Below are positions 45,589-54,121 of a stretch of 64,000 nt of DNA, one piece after another; the first letter of the stretch is position 1; each line of letters begins with the position of its first letter. Source of the stretch: UBA4742 sp963773335 (GTDB lineage: Bacteria > Actinomycetota > Acidimicrobiia > Acidimicrobiales > Acidimicrobilacustridaceae); NCBI GenBank assembly GCA_963773335.1, contig CAVZAT010000002.1, positions 248,001 to 312,000 of the forward strand, read 5' to 3'. The notes beneath the pieces were generated by a model that was not told the DNA's origin, made no database searches, and saw only the letters and a program-made list of their open reading frames with translations. Made by a program: the position numbers and the translations under genes.

Positions 45589-45671
45589 GGATGCCTCCGA
45601 CCCGACCAGGAACGGGCGATCCTCACGGGGGTCCGACCGTGGGGTGCCGCTGGCCGCCACCGTAGGCGGCG

Positions 45672-46751
45672 TCATGACCCGGCGGCCTGACGGCGTCCGC
45701 CGAACCCGCCCGGGCCGAAGCCCGAGCTGCCGGCCCGGATGGCGGTGGCCGTGACCACGCCGTTGCTGGTGGTGCCGGAAACCATGACCTGCTCACCTGC
45801 GCGCAGGTCGGCCAGGGCGATCGCCTTGTCGACCGTGACCGGGGTCGCCGAGGAGACGGTGACCGTGTAGGTGGTTCCGGCGGCCGACTTCACCGTGACG
45901 GTGGAGCCGTCGACTCCGGTGACCGTGCCGGTCACCGGTGCGTCGCCGGCCCCCGTGCCCAGGCCGGGAGGCCCTCCGGTGCCGCCTGCGAAGTTGGGCG
46001 GGCCCTCGCGGCCGGCACCGCCGGCTCCGCCAGGTGCTTGCCCGCCGGGTGCGCCGGCAGTGGCCGAGCCCGAGCCCGAGTTGGCGGAGCCCGATGGTGG
46101 CGCGCCGGCTCCACCCGCACCGGTGGCGAGGCTGGCCGTGCCCCGATCCAAGATCTGGGTGGCGGCCACCTTCGTGCCCGACGTGGTGCCCTGGATGACC
46201 AGGTGGTCACCGGCCTGGATCTGGCTCACCGATCCGGTCACGGCCTCGGTGATGGCCGTGGATGACGTGGTCTTGACCGTCACCTCGGTCGTGGACGAGG
46301 AACCGAAGCTCGGTGCGTTCATCGTGAGGGTGGAGCCGGACACGCTCACCACCGTGCCCACGTCGCCACCCTGGCCGGCCTGGCCCCGCGGCCCGGCCTG
46401 GCCCCCTGGCCCGGCGAACCCGCCGGGACCCTGGTTGACCGTGCTGGCGGAGGAGGAAGCATGCGAGCTGGCCACGCTGATGCCGGCGACGGCCGCGGCG
46501 GCGATGACCGCCGCGCCCACGCCGGCGGCCACCCAGCTGCGCATGCTGCGGGGCTTGCCCGCCGGTGAGGTTGGGGAGGACTCCGCCGCCGGAGCGAACC
46601 ACGAGTCTTCAGGGTCGGCCTGGGCGGCGGGTCCCGGCGGCGGCCCGGTCGGCGGTGTCGACGGAGGTGGCGAGGGGGGCGTGGATGGGGTCGCGTGCGG
46701 AGGCTCGGCGCTCGGATGGATCGGATCGTCGGGGGTGAGGTCGTCGGTCAT
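45672..46751 (-). CDS. DUF5666-like membrane-anchored protein
   Basis: About 359 residues. The N-terminus is Pro-rich and cytoplasmic (HATPSTPPSPPPSTPP), then a single membrane helix (MRSWVAAGVGAAVIAAAAVA). The external part has two similar beta units (GDVGTVVSVSGSTLTMNAPS with SQIQAGDHLVIQGTTSGTKV; APVTGTVTGVDGSTVTVKSA with ALADLRAGEQVMVSGTTSNG) separated by Gly-rich linkers. These units resemble DUF5666, a small OB-like fold of unknown function. AAAGGAA lies upstream of the chosen ATG. The gene is between the ArnT-like transferase and the response regulator and is likely cotranscribed. A sensory or envelope role is inference. Confidence 0.6.
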   Translation of the reverse strand: MTDDLTPDDPIHPSAEPPHATPSTPPSPPPSTPPTGPPPGPAAQADPEDSWFAPAAESSPTSPAGKPRSMRSWVAAGVGAAVIAAAAVAGISVASSHASSSASTVNQGPGGFAGPGGQAGPRGQAGQGGDVGTVVSVSGSTLTMNAPSFGSSSTTEVTVKTTSSTAITEAVTGSVSQIQAGDHLVIQGTTSGTKVAATQILDRGTASLATGAGGAGAPPSGSANSGSGSATAGAPGGQAPGGAGGAGREGPPNFAGGTGGPPGLGTGAGDAPVTGTVTGVDGSTVTVKSAAGTTYTVTVSSATPVTVDKAIALADLRAGEQVMVSGTTSNGVVTATAIRAGSSGFGPGGFGGRRQAAGS

Positions 46752-46874
46752 GGGTGGATTCCTTTCGGCGAGATCTGAGAGGTGGGTTCGATGGGATGCG
46801 GTGAGGTCGGGGTGGCACCTGCGTGCGGATCCCGTGCGAGGTGCCACGGCGTGGGGTCGGGGGGAGCGGTGAGG

Positions 46875-48932
46875 TCATGCGTGCACCAGGTAGAGGGTCC
46901 CGGGGGTCGAGCCGCCGATGGCCGAACTGGGCACGACGGTCCCGTGGCTCTCGACCCAGCTGTCGATGACCGAGCCGGTGCCGCCCCCCGGTCCGGCGCC
47001 GCCGCCGGGCCCGAATCCGCCACCGCCACCGGGCCCGAATCCGCCACCGCCACCGCCACCGGTGACCAGGACGTATCGGACCTGACCGGTGGCGACCAGG
47101 TGCTCGAACTCGGCCAGGGTGGGGCTGGGGTCGCGGCCGTTGAACCCGCCGATGGTGATCACCGGCTTGCCCGAGGCGATGATGATCGAGGCAGTGGTCT
47201 GCGACCCGGTGCCGGCCACCAGGTACGTGGCCGTGCCCTGGTGGGCCTCGAGGTAGGCGATGAGCGCGGTGTCGGTGCCCGTGACGCCCCCCGGTCCGGC
47301 GCCGCCTCCGGGGCCGTTGCCCGTGTCACCGGTGGTCGGGCCGGCCGAGACCAACGAGCCGTTGACCGGGTGGCGGATCGTGGTGATGGCGTACGCCGCG
47401 GGCCCGGCCAGCAGGGTGACGGCGGCCACGATGCCAGCCGCGACCACCAGCCCGCGTTGGCGCAGCTGGCCGCCGGCCCACAGCCCGGCTGCCCCGAGCG
47501 CGGCCCCGGCCACGATGACCGGTGCCAACCACGTGTCGTAACCGGCGGTGCGATCGAGCAGCACGACGGCCCAGCCGGCGGTGACCACGACGGTGGCGGG
47601 CAGGGCCCAGGCCATCAGGCGGTGGGTCCGACCCAGCCGCCACAGGGCCAGGCTGCCGGCGCCGGCCAGCGCGGCCACCGCCGGCGCCAGCTGCACCGTG
47701 TAGTAGGGGTGGAAGACCCCGCTGGACAGGCTGAACACCGCCGCGCAGGTCAGCGCCCAGCCGCCCCAGAGCAGCCACCCGGCGCGGGTGCGGTCGGTGC
47801 GAGGACCGCGGCGTGACAACCAGAGCCCAGCCGCCAGACCGGCCAGCGCCAGGGGGATGAGCCACGCCACCTGACCGCCCAGCGACGAGTTGAACAGGCG
47901 CAGCACCCCGGAGGTGCCGCCGAAGCCGATGCTCCCGCCGCCCGGGCCGCCTCCCGCTCCACCCCCGGCCCCGGGACCGGCGGCCCCGCCCGTGTTGCCG
48001 AACAGGCGGGACAGACCGTTGTAGCCGGTGAGCAGGCTGAGGATCGAGTTGTCCTGGGTGCTGCCGATGTAGGGCCTCGAGCCGGCCGGCGTCAGGGCCA
48101 CGATGGCGATCCACCAGCCGCCGGCCACCACCAGGGTCACCGCGGCCAGGCCGAGCTGCCAGATGCGCTTGCCCAGCTTGGGCGGCCCGGCCAGCAGGTA
48201 GACGCCGATGAAGGCGGGCAGCACCAGGAACGCCTGGAGCATCTTGGTGTCGAACGCCAGCCCGATGAGCACCGCCGAGCCCAGCAGGTGGCGGGTGCGG
48301 CCGGTCTCGACCGCCTTCCACAGCGCCCAGGCCCCGGCCAGGCACAGCAGGGTGAGCAGGGCGTCGGGGTTGTTGTAGCGGAACATGACCACCGCCACCG
48401 GGGTCAGGGCGAAGGCCAGGGCCGAGAGGTGGGCGGCCGTGTTGCCGGCCCACCGCTTGACCAGGTGGTGCAGGATCAGCACCGAGGCCACCCCGGCCAG
48501 GGCTTCGGGCAGCAGCATCGACCACGAGCTGAAGCCGAAGATCCGACCCGACAGGGCCTGCAGCCACAGCGCGGCCGGCGGCTTGTCGACGGTGATGAAG
48601 TTGCCGGGGTCGATGGAGCCGAAGAAGAAGGCCTTCCAGCTCACCGTGGCCGAGCGCACCGCCGCGGTGTAGTAGCTGTTGGCGTAACCGACCGACGACA
48701 GGCTCCACGTGTAGAGCACCGCGGCCAGCGCACCGATGGCGGCGGTGATCCAGCCCGACCGGCTGACGCGAAGGCCCGGTCGGTGGGCGTCGGCGGCAGC
48801 GATTCCCGAGCCGGGCCGCTCGGGTGGACCGACGGGCGCCGGCCGGCCGGCAGAGCTGGACGCCGGGGATCGGAGCGAGCGCGCCGACTCGACGGGCCTG
48901 TCCCGGTCGGGTCGATCCACCGTGGTCTCCAT
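46875..48932 (-). CDS. ArnT/PMT-like membrane glycosyltransferase (GT39/GT83-type)
   Basis: About 685 residues and some eleven membrane helices. The first loop after helix 1 carries the acidic site region YANSYYTAAVRSATVSWKAF then FFGSIDPGNFITVDKPPAAL, as in ArnT-like transferases that use a polyprenyl-phosphate sugar. Helices include GVASVLILHHLVKRWAGNTA, LIGLAFDTKMLQAFLVLPAF and QLGLAAVTLVVAGGWWIAIV. The C-terminal external domain (YLEAHQGTATYLVAGTGSQT, VITIGGFNGRDPSPTLAEFE) has glycine-rich inserts, including GGGGGGFGPGGGGGFGPGGG. The start is at an ATG before the N-terminal cytoplasmic tail. It would use carrier sugars made by DPM1-like enzymes such as 32129 or 37019. Confidence 0.75.
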   Translation of the reverse strand: METTVDRPDRDRPVESARSLRSPASSSAGRPAPVGPPERPGSGIAAADAHRPGLRVSRSGWITAAIGALAAVLYTWSLSSVGYANSYYTAAVRSATVSWKAFFFGSIDPGNFITVDKPPAALWLQALSGRIFGFSSWSMLLPEALAGVASVLILHHLVKRWAGNTAAHLSALAFALTPVAVVMFRYNNPDALLTLLCLAGAWALWKAVETGRTRHLLGSAVLIGLAFDTKMLQAFLVLPAFIGVYLLAGPPKLGKRIWQLGLAAVTLVVAGGWWIAIVALTPAGSRPYIGSTQDNSILSLLTGYNGLSRLFGNTGGAAGPGAGGGAGGGPGGGSIGFGGTSGVLRLFNSSLGGQVAWLIPLALAGLAAGLWLSRRGPRTDRTRAGWLLWGGWALTCAAVFSLSSGVFHPYYTVQLAPAVAALAGAGSLALWRLGRTHRLMAWALPATVVVTAGWAVVLLDRTAGYDTWLAPVIVAGAALGAAGLWAGGQLRQRGLVVAAGIVAAVTLLAGPAAYAITTIRHPVNGSLVSAGPTTGDTGNGPGGGAGPGGVTGTDTALIAYLEAHQGTATYLVAGTGSQTTASIIIASGKPVITIGGFNGRDPSPTLAEFEHLVATGQVRYVLVTGGGGGGGFGPGGGGGFGPGGGAGPGGGTGSVIDSWVESHGTVVPSSAIGGSTPGTLYLVHA

Positions 48933-49067
48933 CACGACTCCCTTCGCCGGGCACAGGGGTGCCCGGTCGTGTGGGTCGAGCATCGGAGCGCCACCTCAGA
49001 ACAACCTTGGGAGCCCCTTGGTCCTCCCACCGACTTCCTCAGCGCCGTGCAGTGCCAGGCTGGGGAC

Positions 49068-49895
49068 ATGAGCCGCCCTCATCCGGCGACCGATCCGCCG
49101 GCCCGCCCGGGCCGCTCGCGTCGGGAGCCGCCCTCCTTCCGCAACCTGGTGGTGCGCAGGACCGAGCAGCTCAGCCCCCGTCTGACCCGCATCACCCTGG
49201 GCGGCCCAGAGCTGGCGGGGTTCGCGCTCGAGTTGCCGGCGGCCAGCGTCCGGTTGCTGTTGCCCGAGCCGGGCGGCGACCAGATCGACCTCCCGAGCTG
49301 GAACGGCAACGAGTTCCTGCGTCGGGACGGCTCGCGTCCCGTCATCCGCACCCTCACGCCCCGCCATCACCGTCCCGAGACCGACGAGCTCGACGTGGAC
49401 GTGGTGCGTCACGGCCACGGCCCGGCGTCGCGCTGGGCGGCGGAGGCCGTGGTCGGCAGCCCGGTGGCGGTGTCGGGCCCCGGTCGGGGCTATGCGGTGG
49501 ATCCCGCCCGGCGCGATCTGGTGTTGGCCGGCGACGAGTCGGCCATCCCGGCCATCAGCCAACTGCTCGAGGTGCTCGCCTCGGTGGCGCCGTCGAGTCG
49601 GATCCGGGTGCAACTCGAGGCGGAGGACCCGTCGGCTGAGTTGGCCCTCCCGGCCCATCCGGGAGCCACGGTGACGTGGGTGATCCGGGATCCGGCCTGC
49701 GCCTTCGGGGACACGCTGGTGGCCGCCGTGGCCGGTCTTGACCTCGCGCCCGACACCGTGGTGTGGGCGGCCGGTGAGGCGGCGGCCGTGCAGCGGTTGC
49801 GACGGCTCCTGTTCGACGAGCGGTCGATGTCGCGGTCCCGCACCACCATCCGCGGCTATTGGAAGGTGGGTCGGGGCGGCGACGCCGAGGGCTGA
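49068..49895 (+). CDS. Siderophore-interacting protein (FAD-dependent reductase)
   Basis: A 275-residue flavoprotein of the SIP/ViuB family, which reduces ferric siderophores with NAD(P)H. It shows RLTRITLGGPELAGFAL, the FAD motif RPVIRTLTPRHHRPETDELD then VDVVRHGHGPASRWAAEAV, VSGPGRGYAVDPARRDLVLA then GDESAIPAISQLLEVL, and WAAGEAAAVQRLRRLLFDER, ending in IRGYWKVGRG as usual. It is cytoplasmic. The divergent upstream gene is the ArnT-like transferase. Downstream are a small membrane protein and ApbE. With the ferric-reductase-like protein it points to iron or extracytoplasmic electron transfer. Confidence 0.85.
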   Translation: MSRPHPATDPPARPGRSRREPPSFRNLVVRRTEQLSPRLTRITLGGPELAGFALELPAASVRLLLPEPGGDQIDLPSWNGNEFLRRDGSRPVIRTLTPRHHRPETDELDVDVVRHGHGPASRWAAEAVVGSPVAVSGPGRGYAVDPARRDLVLAGDESAIPAISQLLEVLASVAPSSRIRVQLEAEDPSAELALPAHPGATVTWVIRDPACAFGDTLVAAVAGLDLAPDTVVWAAGEAAAVQRLRRLLFDERSMSRSRTTIRGYWKVGRGGDAEG

Positions 49896-50021
49896 TCGCC
49901 GGGATTGGGACCGAGCCTGGAAGATCCAGGCTGATCGGAGGGCGTTCCCAGGCTGTTCGGAGGGTCGGGCGGGAACGTGGGTGCCAGATCGGTCCACGCC
50001 GCTGGATCGCAAAGGAGCACC

Positions 50022-50381
50022 ATGTCCCCCTCGATGACCCCGCTGCCCGAACCGCCTCCCGCCCGACCCCCGCGCTCGTCGGGCCCGTCGACCGGCGCGG
50101 GCAGCCCGAACCGGCCACGACGGCGCCATGCCGCGGCCCGGGCCCGACTGCTGACCGGCCTGGCCAGCGTGGCCGGCCTGATGGGCATCACCGGCTGGCT
50201 GGCCGCGTCCCAGGTCGCCACCCATTCCACGGCGTCGACCACCCAGGCGACGACCTCGTCGGGCTCGTCGGCCATCGGTTCGTCGGACGACGCATCGTCG
50301 TCGACCTCCGCCACCGCGGCGGCCTCCCCGGCCGCGGCCGGACCGTCCGCCACCATCGTCACGTCCAGCCATGGCAGTTGA
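50022..50381 (+). CDS. Small single-helix membrane protein preceding ApbE
   Basis: A 119-residue protein with a strong AAAGGAG ribosome-binding site 5 nt before its ATG. It has a Pro/Arg-rich cytoplasmic start, one membrane helix (LLTGLASVAGLMGITGWLAA), and a Ser/Thr/Ala-rich external tail. No catalytic motif and no FMN-binding (SGAT-type) motif is visible. It overlaps the ApbE gene by 11 bp, so the two are coupled. It may be a truncated or divergent relative of FMN-binding membrane proteins that ApbE usually flavinylates, but the flavinylation motif itself is absent. Confidence 0.55.
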   Translation: MSPSMTPLPEPPPARPPRSSGPSTGAGSPNRPRRRHAAARARLLTGLASVAGLMGITGWLAASQVATHSTASTTQATTSSGSSAIGSSDDASSSTSATAAASPAAAGPSATIVTSSHGS

Positions 50382-51372
50382 ACGCCGGTTCCGGGCCATG
50401 GGCAGCGACTGCCACCTGGTGGTGGTGGGCGGCTCGCCCGCGCTGGTCGACCGGGCCCTCGACCGCATCGAGCAGCTCGAGGGACTATGGAGCCGGTTCC
50501 GGCCCGACAGCGAGATCAGCCGGCTCAACGCCTGCGCCGGCCAGCCGTTGCGGGTCTCCGCCGACACCGTCGAACTGGTCGAGCGGGCCACCGCCGCCTG
50601 GCGCCTCTCGGGCGGGGCCTTCGACCCCACCGTGCTGGGCCCGATGCTGCGGGCCGGCTACGACCGGTCCTTCTGCGACCTCGATGACCGGCGACCGGAT
50701 GACCGGCGACCAGATGAGCCGCGGCTCGACCCCAGCCTGCTCGGGATCGGTGCCGCCGACATCCGCATCGACGGCGACCTGGTCGCCCTGCCCCACGGCA
50801 CCGGCTTCGATCCCGGCGGCATCGGCAAGGGACTGGCGGCCGACCTGGTGGTGTCCGAGCTGCTCGGCGCGGGGGCGGCCGGGGCCTGCGTGAACCTGGG
50901 TGGGGACGTCCGGGTGGCCGGCGTCGGGCCGAACGGAGACGGTGCGTCGTGGACGGTGGGGGTGTGGCACCCCCACCACCGGGATCCGGTGGTGCGCATC
51001 GGTCTGGCCGGCGGTGCGGTGGCCACGTCCACCACCCTCTTGCGCCGGTGGCGCTCGGGCGACGAACGGGGCGACGGCCGCGACCGCCACCACCTCATCG
51101 ATCCCCGCTCCGGCCTTCCGTCCGACACCGATCTGGACCTGGCCACCGTGGTGGCCGCCGAGGCCTGGGTGGCCGAGGTGCTGGCCAAGTCGGTGATCCT
51201 GCGCGGCTCGGCCCACCCCTTCGACGTGGTGGACGCCACCGCGGCCCAGGCGCTGGCCGTCGATCGGCACGGTCGGGTGCAGGTCACCGACGGCCTGGAC
51301 GCCTTCCTGGGTGACCAGCCGGTGCCCGAGCGGCTGGCCGCACCCGCGGCCTCGGCCCTTCGTGTCGCGTGA
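50371..51372 (+). CDS. apbE: FAD:protein FMN transferase
   Basis: A 333-residue ApbE-family enzyme. It links FMN from FAD to a Thr/Ser of extracytoplasmic flavoproteins using Mg2+. Motifs: RRFRAMGSDCHLVV, EGLWSRFRPDSEISRLNACA, LSGGAFDPTVLGPML, GTGFDPGGIGKGLAADLVV then NLGGDVRVAGV, and RHHLIDPRSGLPSDTDLDLA. No signal peptide or lipobox is seen, so it may be cytoplasmic or anchored via its partner. A DDRRPDDRRPDE stretch (about residues 105-116) is encoded by a 15-bp tandem repeat (about 50683-50717). Its start overlaps the small membrane protein gene. Confidence 0.85.
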   Translation: MAVERRFRAMGSDCHLVVVGGSPALVDRALDRIEQLEGLWSRFRPDSEISRLNACAGQPLRVSADTVELVERATAAWRLSGGAFDPTVLGPMLRAGYDRSFCDLDDRRPDDRRPDEPRLDPSLLGIGAADIRIDGDLVALPHGTGFDPGGIGKGLAADLVVSELLGAGAAGACVNLGGDVRVAGVGPNGDGASWTVGVWHPHHRDPVVRIGLAGGAVATSTTLLRRWRSGDERGDGRDRHHLIDPRSGLPSDTDLDLATVVAAEAWVAEVLAKSVILRGSAHPFDVVDATAAQALAVDRHGRVQVTDGLDAFLGDQPVPERLAAPAASALRVA

Positions 51373-51442
51373 GCGACCGCTGACGCGTGGCGGGGGCGAC
51401 GGGCTCGCCGGTGCGGCCCAACCGGGCGACGTCACCGGCGAC

Positions 51443-51448
51443 TAGGGT
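51443..51448 (+). promoter_or_regulatory. Candidate -10 box (TAGGGT) upstream of the serine hydrolase
   Basis: TAGGGT fits TANNNT and ends 9 nt before the ATG at 51458, the same spacing as at 4623. No Shine-Dalgarno sequence is present. Confidence 0.3.
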
Positions 51449-51457
51449 CGCCCGACG

Positions 51458-52378
51458 ATGGCTTCGGTGGCAGTCGAACAGCTCCTGGACGTGGCCTTCG
51501 GCGACGTCGAGCGACACGGCCTCACCCTGGCCGTGGTGGCCATGGGGACCGACGGGACCGTCCTGGCCGAGCGCTACGGTCCCACGGCCGGAGCCGACGA
51601 GACCTTGATCTCGTGGTCCATGGCCAAGTCGTTCACCCACCTGGCCGCCGGGGTGGCCGGTGTGGATCCGTCCCAGGCCGACCTGTTCGAGGCCTGGACC
51701 GACGACCCCCGCGCCGACATCACCGTCGAGGACCTGATGCGCATGCGCGACGGACTGGCCTGGAACGAGGAGTACGTCGATGCCGGCGCATCCGACGTGA
51801 TCGAGATGCTGTTCGGTTCCGGCGCGGACGACGTGGTCGGCTACGCCGCCGGCCGGGCGGCCGAGGTGCCCCACGACACCCGCTGGCGCTACTCGTCGGG
51901 CACCACCAACCTGCTGGCCGACGTGGTGCGCCGCACGGCCGGGGTGGAGCGGGGCGATCCCTGGCGCCGATGGCTGATCGAGGAGGTCTGTCGTCCGGCG
52001 GGCATCCGATCGGCCGATCCCCGCCTGGACGCGTCGGGTTCGTTCGTGGCCTCGTCCTACCTCTACGCCACGGCCTGCGACTTCGCCCGGCTGGGTCTGG
52101 TGTACCTGCACCAGGGTGACGGGCTGGTGGACCCGGCCTGGGTGGCTGACGCCCGTCGCCCCACCGACGGGGTGGACGAGCCGGGCCGCGGCTACGGCGC
52201 CCAGTGGTGGCTGTGGCCCGATCACCCCGACTGGCTCGGGGCGCACGGCTACGAGACCCAGCGCACGTTGGTGGCCTACGACCGCGACCTGGTGGTGGTG
52301 CGACTGGGCAAGACGCCCGAAGCGGTCGGCGGCGACCACGTCGACGCCTGGCTGGTCGAGCTCATCGACGCGCTCTGA
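51458..52378 (+). CDS. Beta-lactamase-family serine hydrolase
   Basis: A 306-residue protein of the class C beta-lactamase/esterase fold. The catalytic Ser-x-x-Lys is SMAK (54-57) in LISWSMAKSFTHLAAGVAGV. The Tyr-x-Ser motif is Y145-S-S147 in WRYSSGTTNLLADVV, and GAHGYETQRTLVAYDRD fits the third (HxG) motif. Typical DLMRMRDGLAWNEEY lies between. It lacks a signal peptide, so an intracellular esterase or amidase role is more likely than antibiotic resistance. It is convergent with YceI, with a hairpin between them. Confidence 0.8.
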   Translation: MASVAVEQLLDVAFGDVERHGLTLAVVAMGTDGTVLAERYGPTAGADETLISWSMAKSFTHLAAGVAGVDPSQADLFEAWTDDPRADITVEDLMRMRDGLAWNEEYVDAGASDVIEMLFGSGADDVVGYAAGRAAEVPHDTRWRYSSGTTNLLADVVRRTAGVERGDPWRRWLIEEVCRPAGIRSADPRLDASGSFVASSYLYATACDFARLGLVYLHQGDGLVDPAWVADARRPTDGVDEPGRGYGAQWWLWPDHPDWLGAHGYETQRTLVAYDRDLVVVRLGKTPEAVGGDHVDAWLVELIDAL

Positions 52379-52394
52379 CCCGGTGATGCGGGTC
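52377..52394. terminator. Hairpin between convergent genes
   Basis: GACCCG-GTGATG-CGGGTC begins at the stop of the serine hydrolase gene and precedes the end of the convergent YceI gene. 6-bp stem, 6-nt loop, no T-tract; a possible bidirectional terminator. Confidence 0.4.
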
Positions 52395-52412
52395 GGAGCC
52401 CGGCGAATCGGA

Positions 52413-53123
52413 TCAGGTCGACGGGACGAAGTTCAACAGGAACTCGACGATCCCGTGGTCCTGGGTGGTCACGACCCCCGCCGCGCTCGGGTTGGCGATC
52501 TGGTAGTCGGCGAACGCCACCGGGATGGAACCGCTCACCCCGATGACGTCGCCGGTCCGCCGCGCCGTCAGGGGCACGGTCACCGGTTGGGTGACACCGT
52601 GCAGCGTCAGGTTGCCGGTGGCGGACACGTGGATGGTCACGCCGTTGGCCGGGACGGGCGACAGTGTGATGGGCGCGGTGGTGGCGAAGGTGGCGTGGGG
52701 AAACTGGGCGGTGTCCATGATCCGGGTCTGGAACTGGTCGTCGCGCTGGCTCCGGTCGCTGTGCACCGTGGTCAGGTCGACGGTGAAGGCGGCGGAGGTG
52801 ACCTGGTCCCCGGCGATGACCATCTGGCCGGTGACCGAGGAGGTGCGACCCACCGCAGTGGTGCTCTGGCCGAACAGGACCTCCTGCACCCGGTAGCCGG
52901 CCTCGGATCCGCGGCCCACCGTCCAGGTGCCGGCCAACGGCGCCCGGGCCGCGCCCGGGGTGGTGGTGCCCGAGGCGTCGTTGCCGGCGATGCTCAACTT
53001 GGCCGGCGCCTTGCTGGAGAAGAAGTGGATGTAGGCGAAGGGTCCACCCACCACCAGGACCACCAGGGCCACGGCCACGATGGCCACGATCCTCCACGCC
53101 TTGTGTGAGGACTCGCCGGGCAC
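52413..53123 (-). CDS. YceI-family protein, membrane-anchored
   Basis: About 236 residues from a GTG. A membrane helix (IVAIVAVALVVLVVGGPFAY) anchors an external YceI domain: LAGTWTVGRGSEAGYRVQEV, VTGQMVIAGDQVTSAAFTVD, RSQRDDQFQTRIMDTAQFPH, ATFATTAPITLSPVPANGVT, LTLHGVTQPVTVPLTARRTG and HGIVEFLLNFVPS. YceI proteins are lipocalin-like beta barrels that bind isoprenoid or lipid-like molecules. The start at 53123 is chosen as it directly precedes the membrane helix. It is transcribed away from the hydrolase at 53162. Confidence 0.8.
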   Translation of the reverse strand: MPGESSHKAWRIVAIVAVALVVLVVGGPFAYIHFFSSKAPAKLSIAGNDASGTTTPGAARAPLAGTWTVGRGSEAGYRVQEVLFGQSTTAVGRTSSVTGQMVIAGDQVTSAAFTVDLTTVHSDRSQRDDQFQTRIMDTAQFPHATFATTAPITLSPVPANGVTIHVSATGNLTLHGVTQPVTVPLTARRTGDVIGVSGSIPVAFADYQIANPSAAGVVTTQDHGIVEFLLNFVPST

Positions 53124-53161
53124 GGCTGTCAGCTTCCCATGCCGGGTCGGGCCACCGGGGG

Positions 53162-54028
53162 TCAGGCGCGCAGCCGGTCGAGGATCTCGTCCCAGTGGTC
53201 GTAGGCCAGGAAGTGCGTGCCGCCAGGCACGGCCTGGAGGGTGGCGTCGGGGATGGCGTCGGCCAGCCGGCGGCCCCAGCTGGGCGGCACCAGGTCGTCG
53301 GCGTCGCCCTGCCACACGTCGGTGCGACAGGCGATGGCCGACGGCTCGAAGCCCCAGGCCACGGCCATGCAGTGGTACTCGTCGATCACACCGTGGGCGT
53401 GACGCAACCCCTCGGCGATGGCCGCGGCGAGCACCGGCGCGTCGTCGGGCGGCAGCTGGGCGGTGCGGGCCAGCGCGGCTGGCGCCCGGCGGGCCAGCAG
53501 GCGCAGGGTCCGGAACAAGGTGCGGTCGATCTTGGCGCCCCGCTGGTGCAGCCCCAGGAACAGCCGATCCATGTGGTTGAGCTCGCGGTCGGCTCCGGCC
53601 CAGGTGGGCGGGATGGCGCTGGCCACCAGGGACAAGGCCGTGACCCGGTCGGCGAGGCCGACGGCCACGGCTTGGGCGAAGGCGCCTCCCAGCGACCAGC
53701 CCATCACGGCGAAGCCTTCGATCCCGAGCTGGTCGACGAGCTCGGCCACATCCGCGCTCCAGTCGGCGGTGGTGCGACCCGGCTGGGGATCCGAGCGGCC
53801 CACGCCGGGGCGGTTGGGGGCGATGATGCGGACGCCGCCGGTGGCGGCCGCCGGCGCCGCCGGCGCGATGTCGTAGGCGCTGGACAGGCCGCCGTGGTGG
53901 TAGATGACCGGGGTCCCGGCGGGATCGCCGACCTCGAGATAGACGATCCGGCGTCCGTCGGCCAGGCGGATCGATCGCTCGGCGGGCAGGTCGGGTCGGC
54001 CGGCGGCGGACGAGGAGGATGGCGACAT
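53162..54028 (-). CDS. Alpha/beta-hydrolase
   Basis: A 288-residue hydrolase. YHHGGLSSAYDIAP contains the oxyanion HG motif. The nucleophile elbow is VMGWSLGGAFAQAVAVGLAD (Ser in GWSLGG). An acid is likely in DVWQGDADDLVPPSWGRRLA, and the His in GGTHFLAYDHWDEILDRL. No signal peptide. Family members cleave esters, lactones or similar bonds; the substrate cannot be named. The start at 54028 is the ATG before the core. The gene reads away from the zinc-finger gene at 54122, leaving about 94 bp for two promoters. Confidence 0.8.
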   Translation of the reverse strand: MSPSSSSAAGRPDLPAERSIRLADGRRIVYLEVGDPAGTPVIYHHGGLSSAYDIAPAAPAAATGGVRIIAPNRPGVGRSDPQPGRTTADWSADVAELVDQLGIEGFAVMGWSLGGAFAQAVAVGLADRVTALSLVASAIPPTWAGADRELNHMDRLFLGLHQRGAKIDRTLFRTLRLLARRAPAALARTAQLPPDDAPVLAAAIAEGLRHAHGVIDEYHCMAVAWGFEPSAIACRTDVWQGDADDLVPPSWGRRLADAIPDATLQAVPGGTHFLAYDHWDEILDRLRA

Positions 54029-54121
54029 GGCCTGGCAGTCTGCCCCACGGTGGCGATCGGGCGCGATCGTGGCACGCTGGCGCCTGCTCGATTCACCCCT
54101 CGTTCGCCAGGAGCGTCCGTC

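Noticed and set aside
48288..49067. Long upstream extension of the siderophore-interacting protein frame
   Set aside because: It is antisense to the ArnT-like gene and low in complexity; the family start and spacing favour the ATG at 49068.
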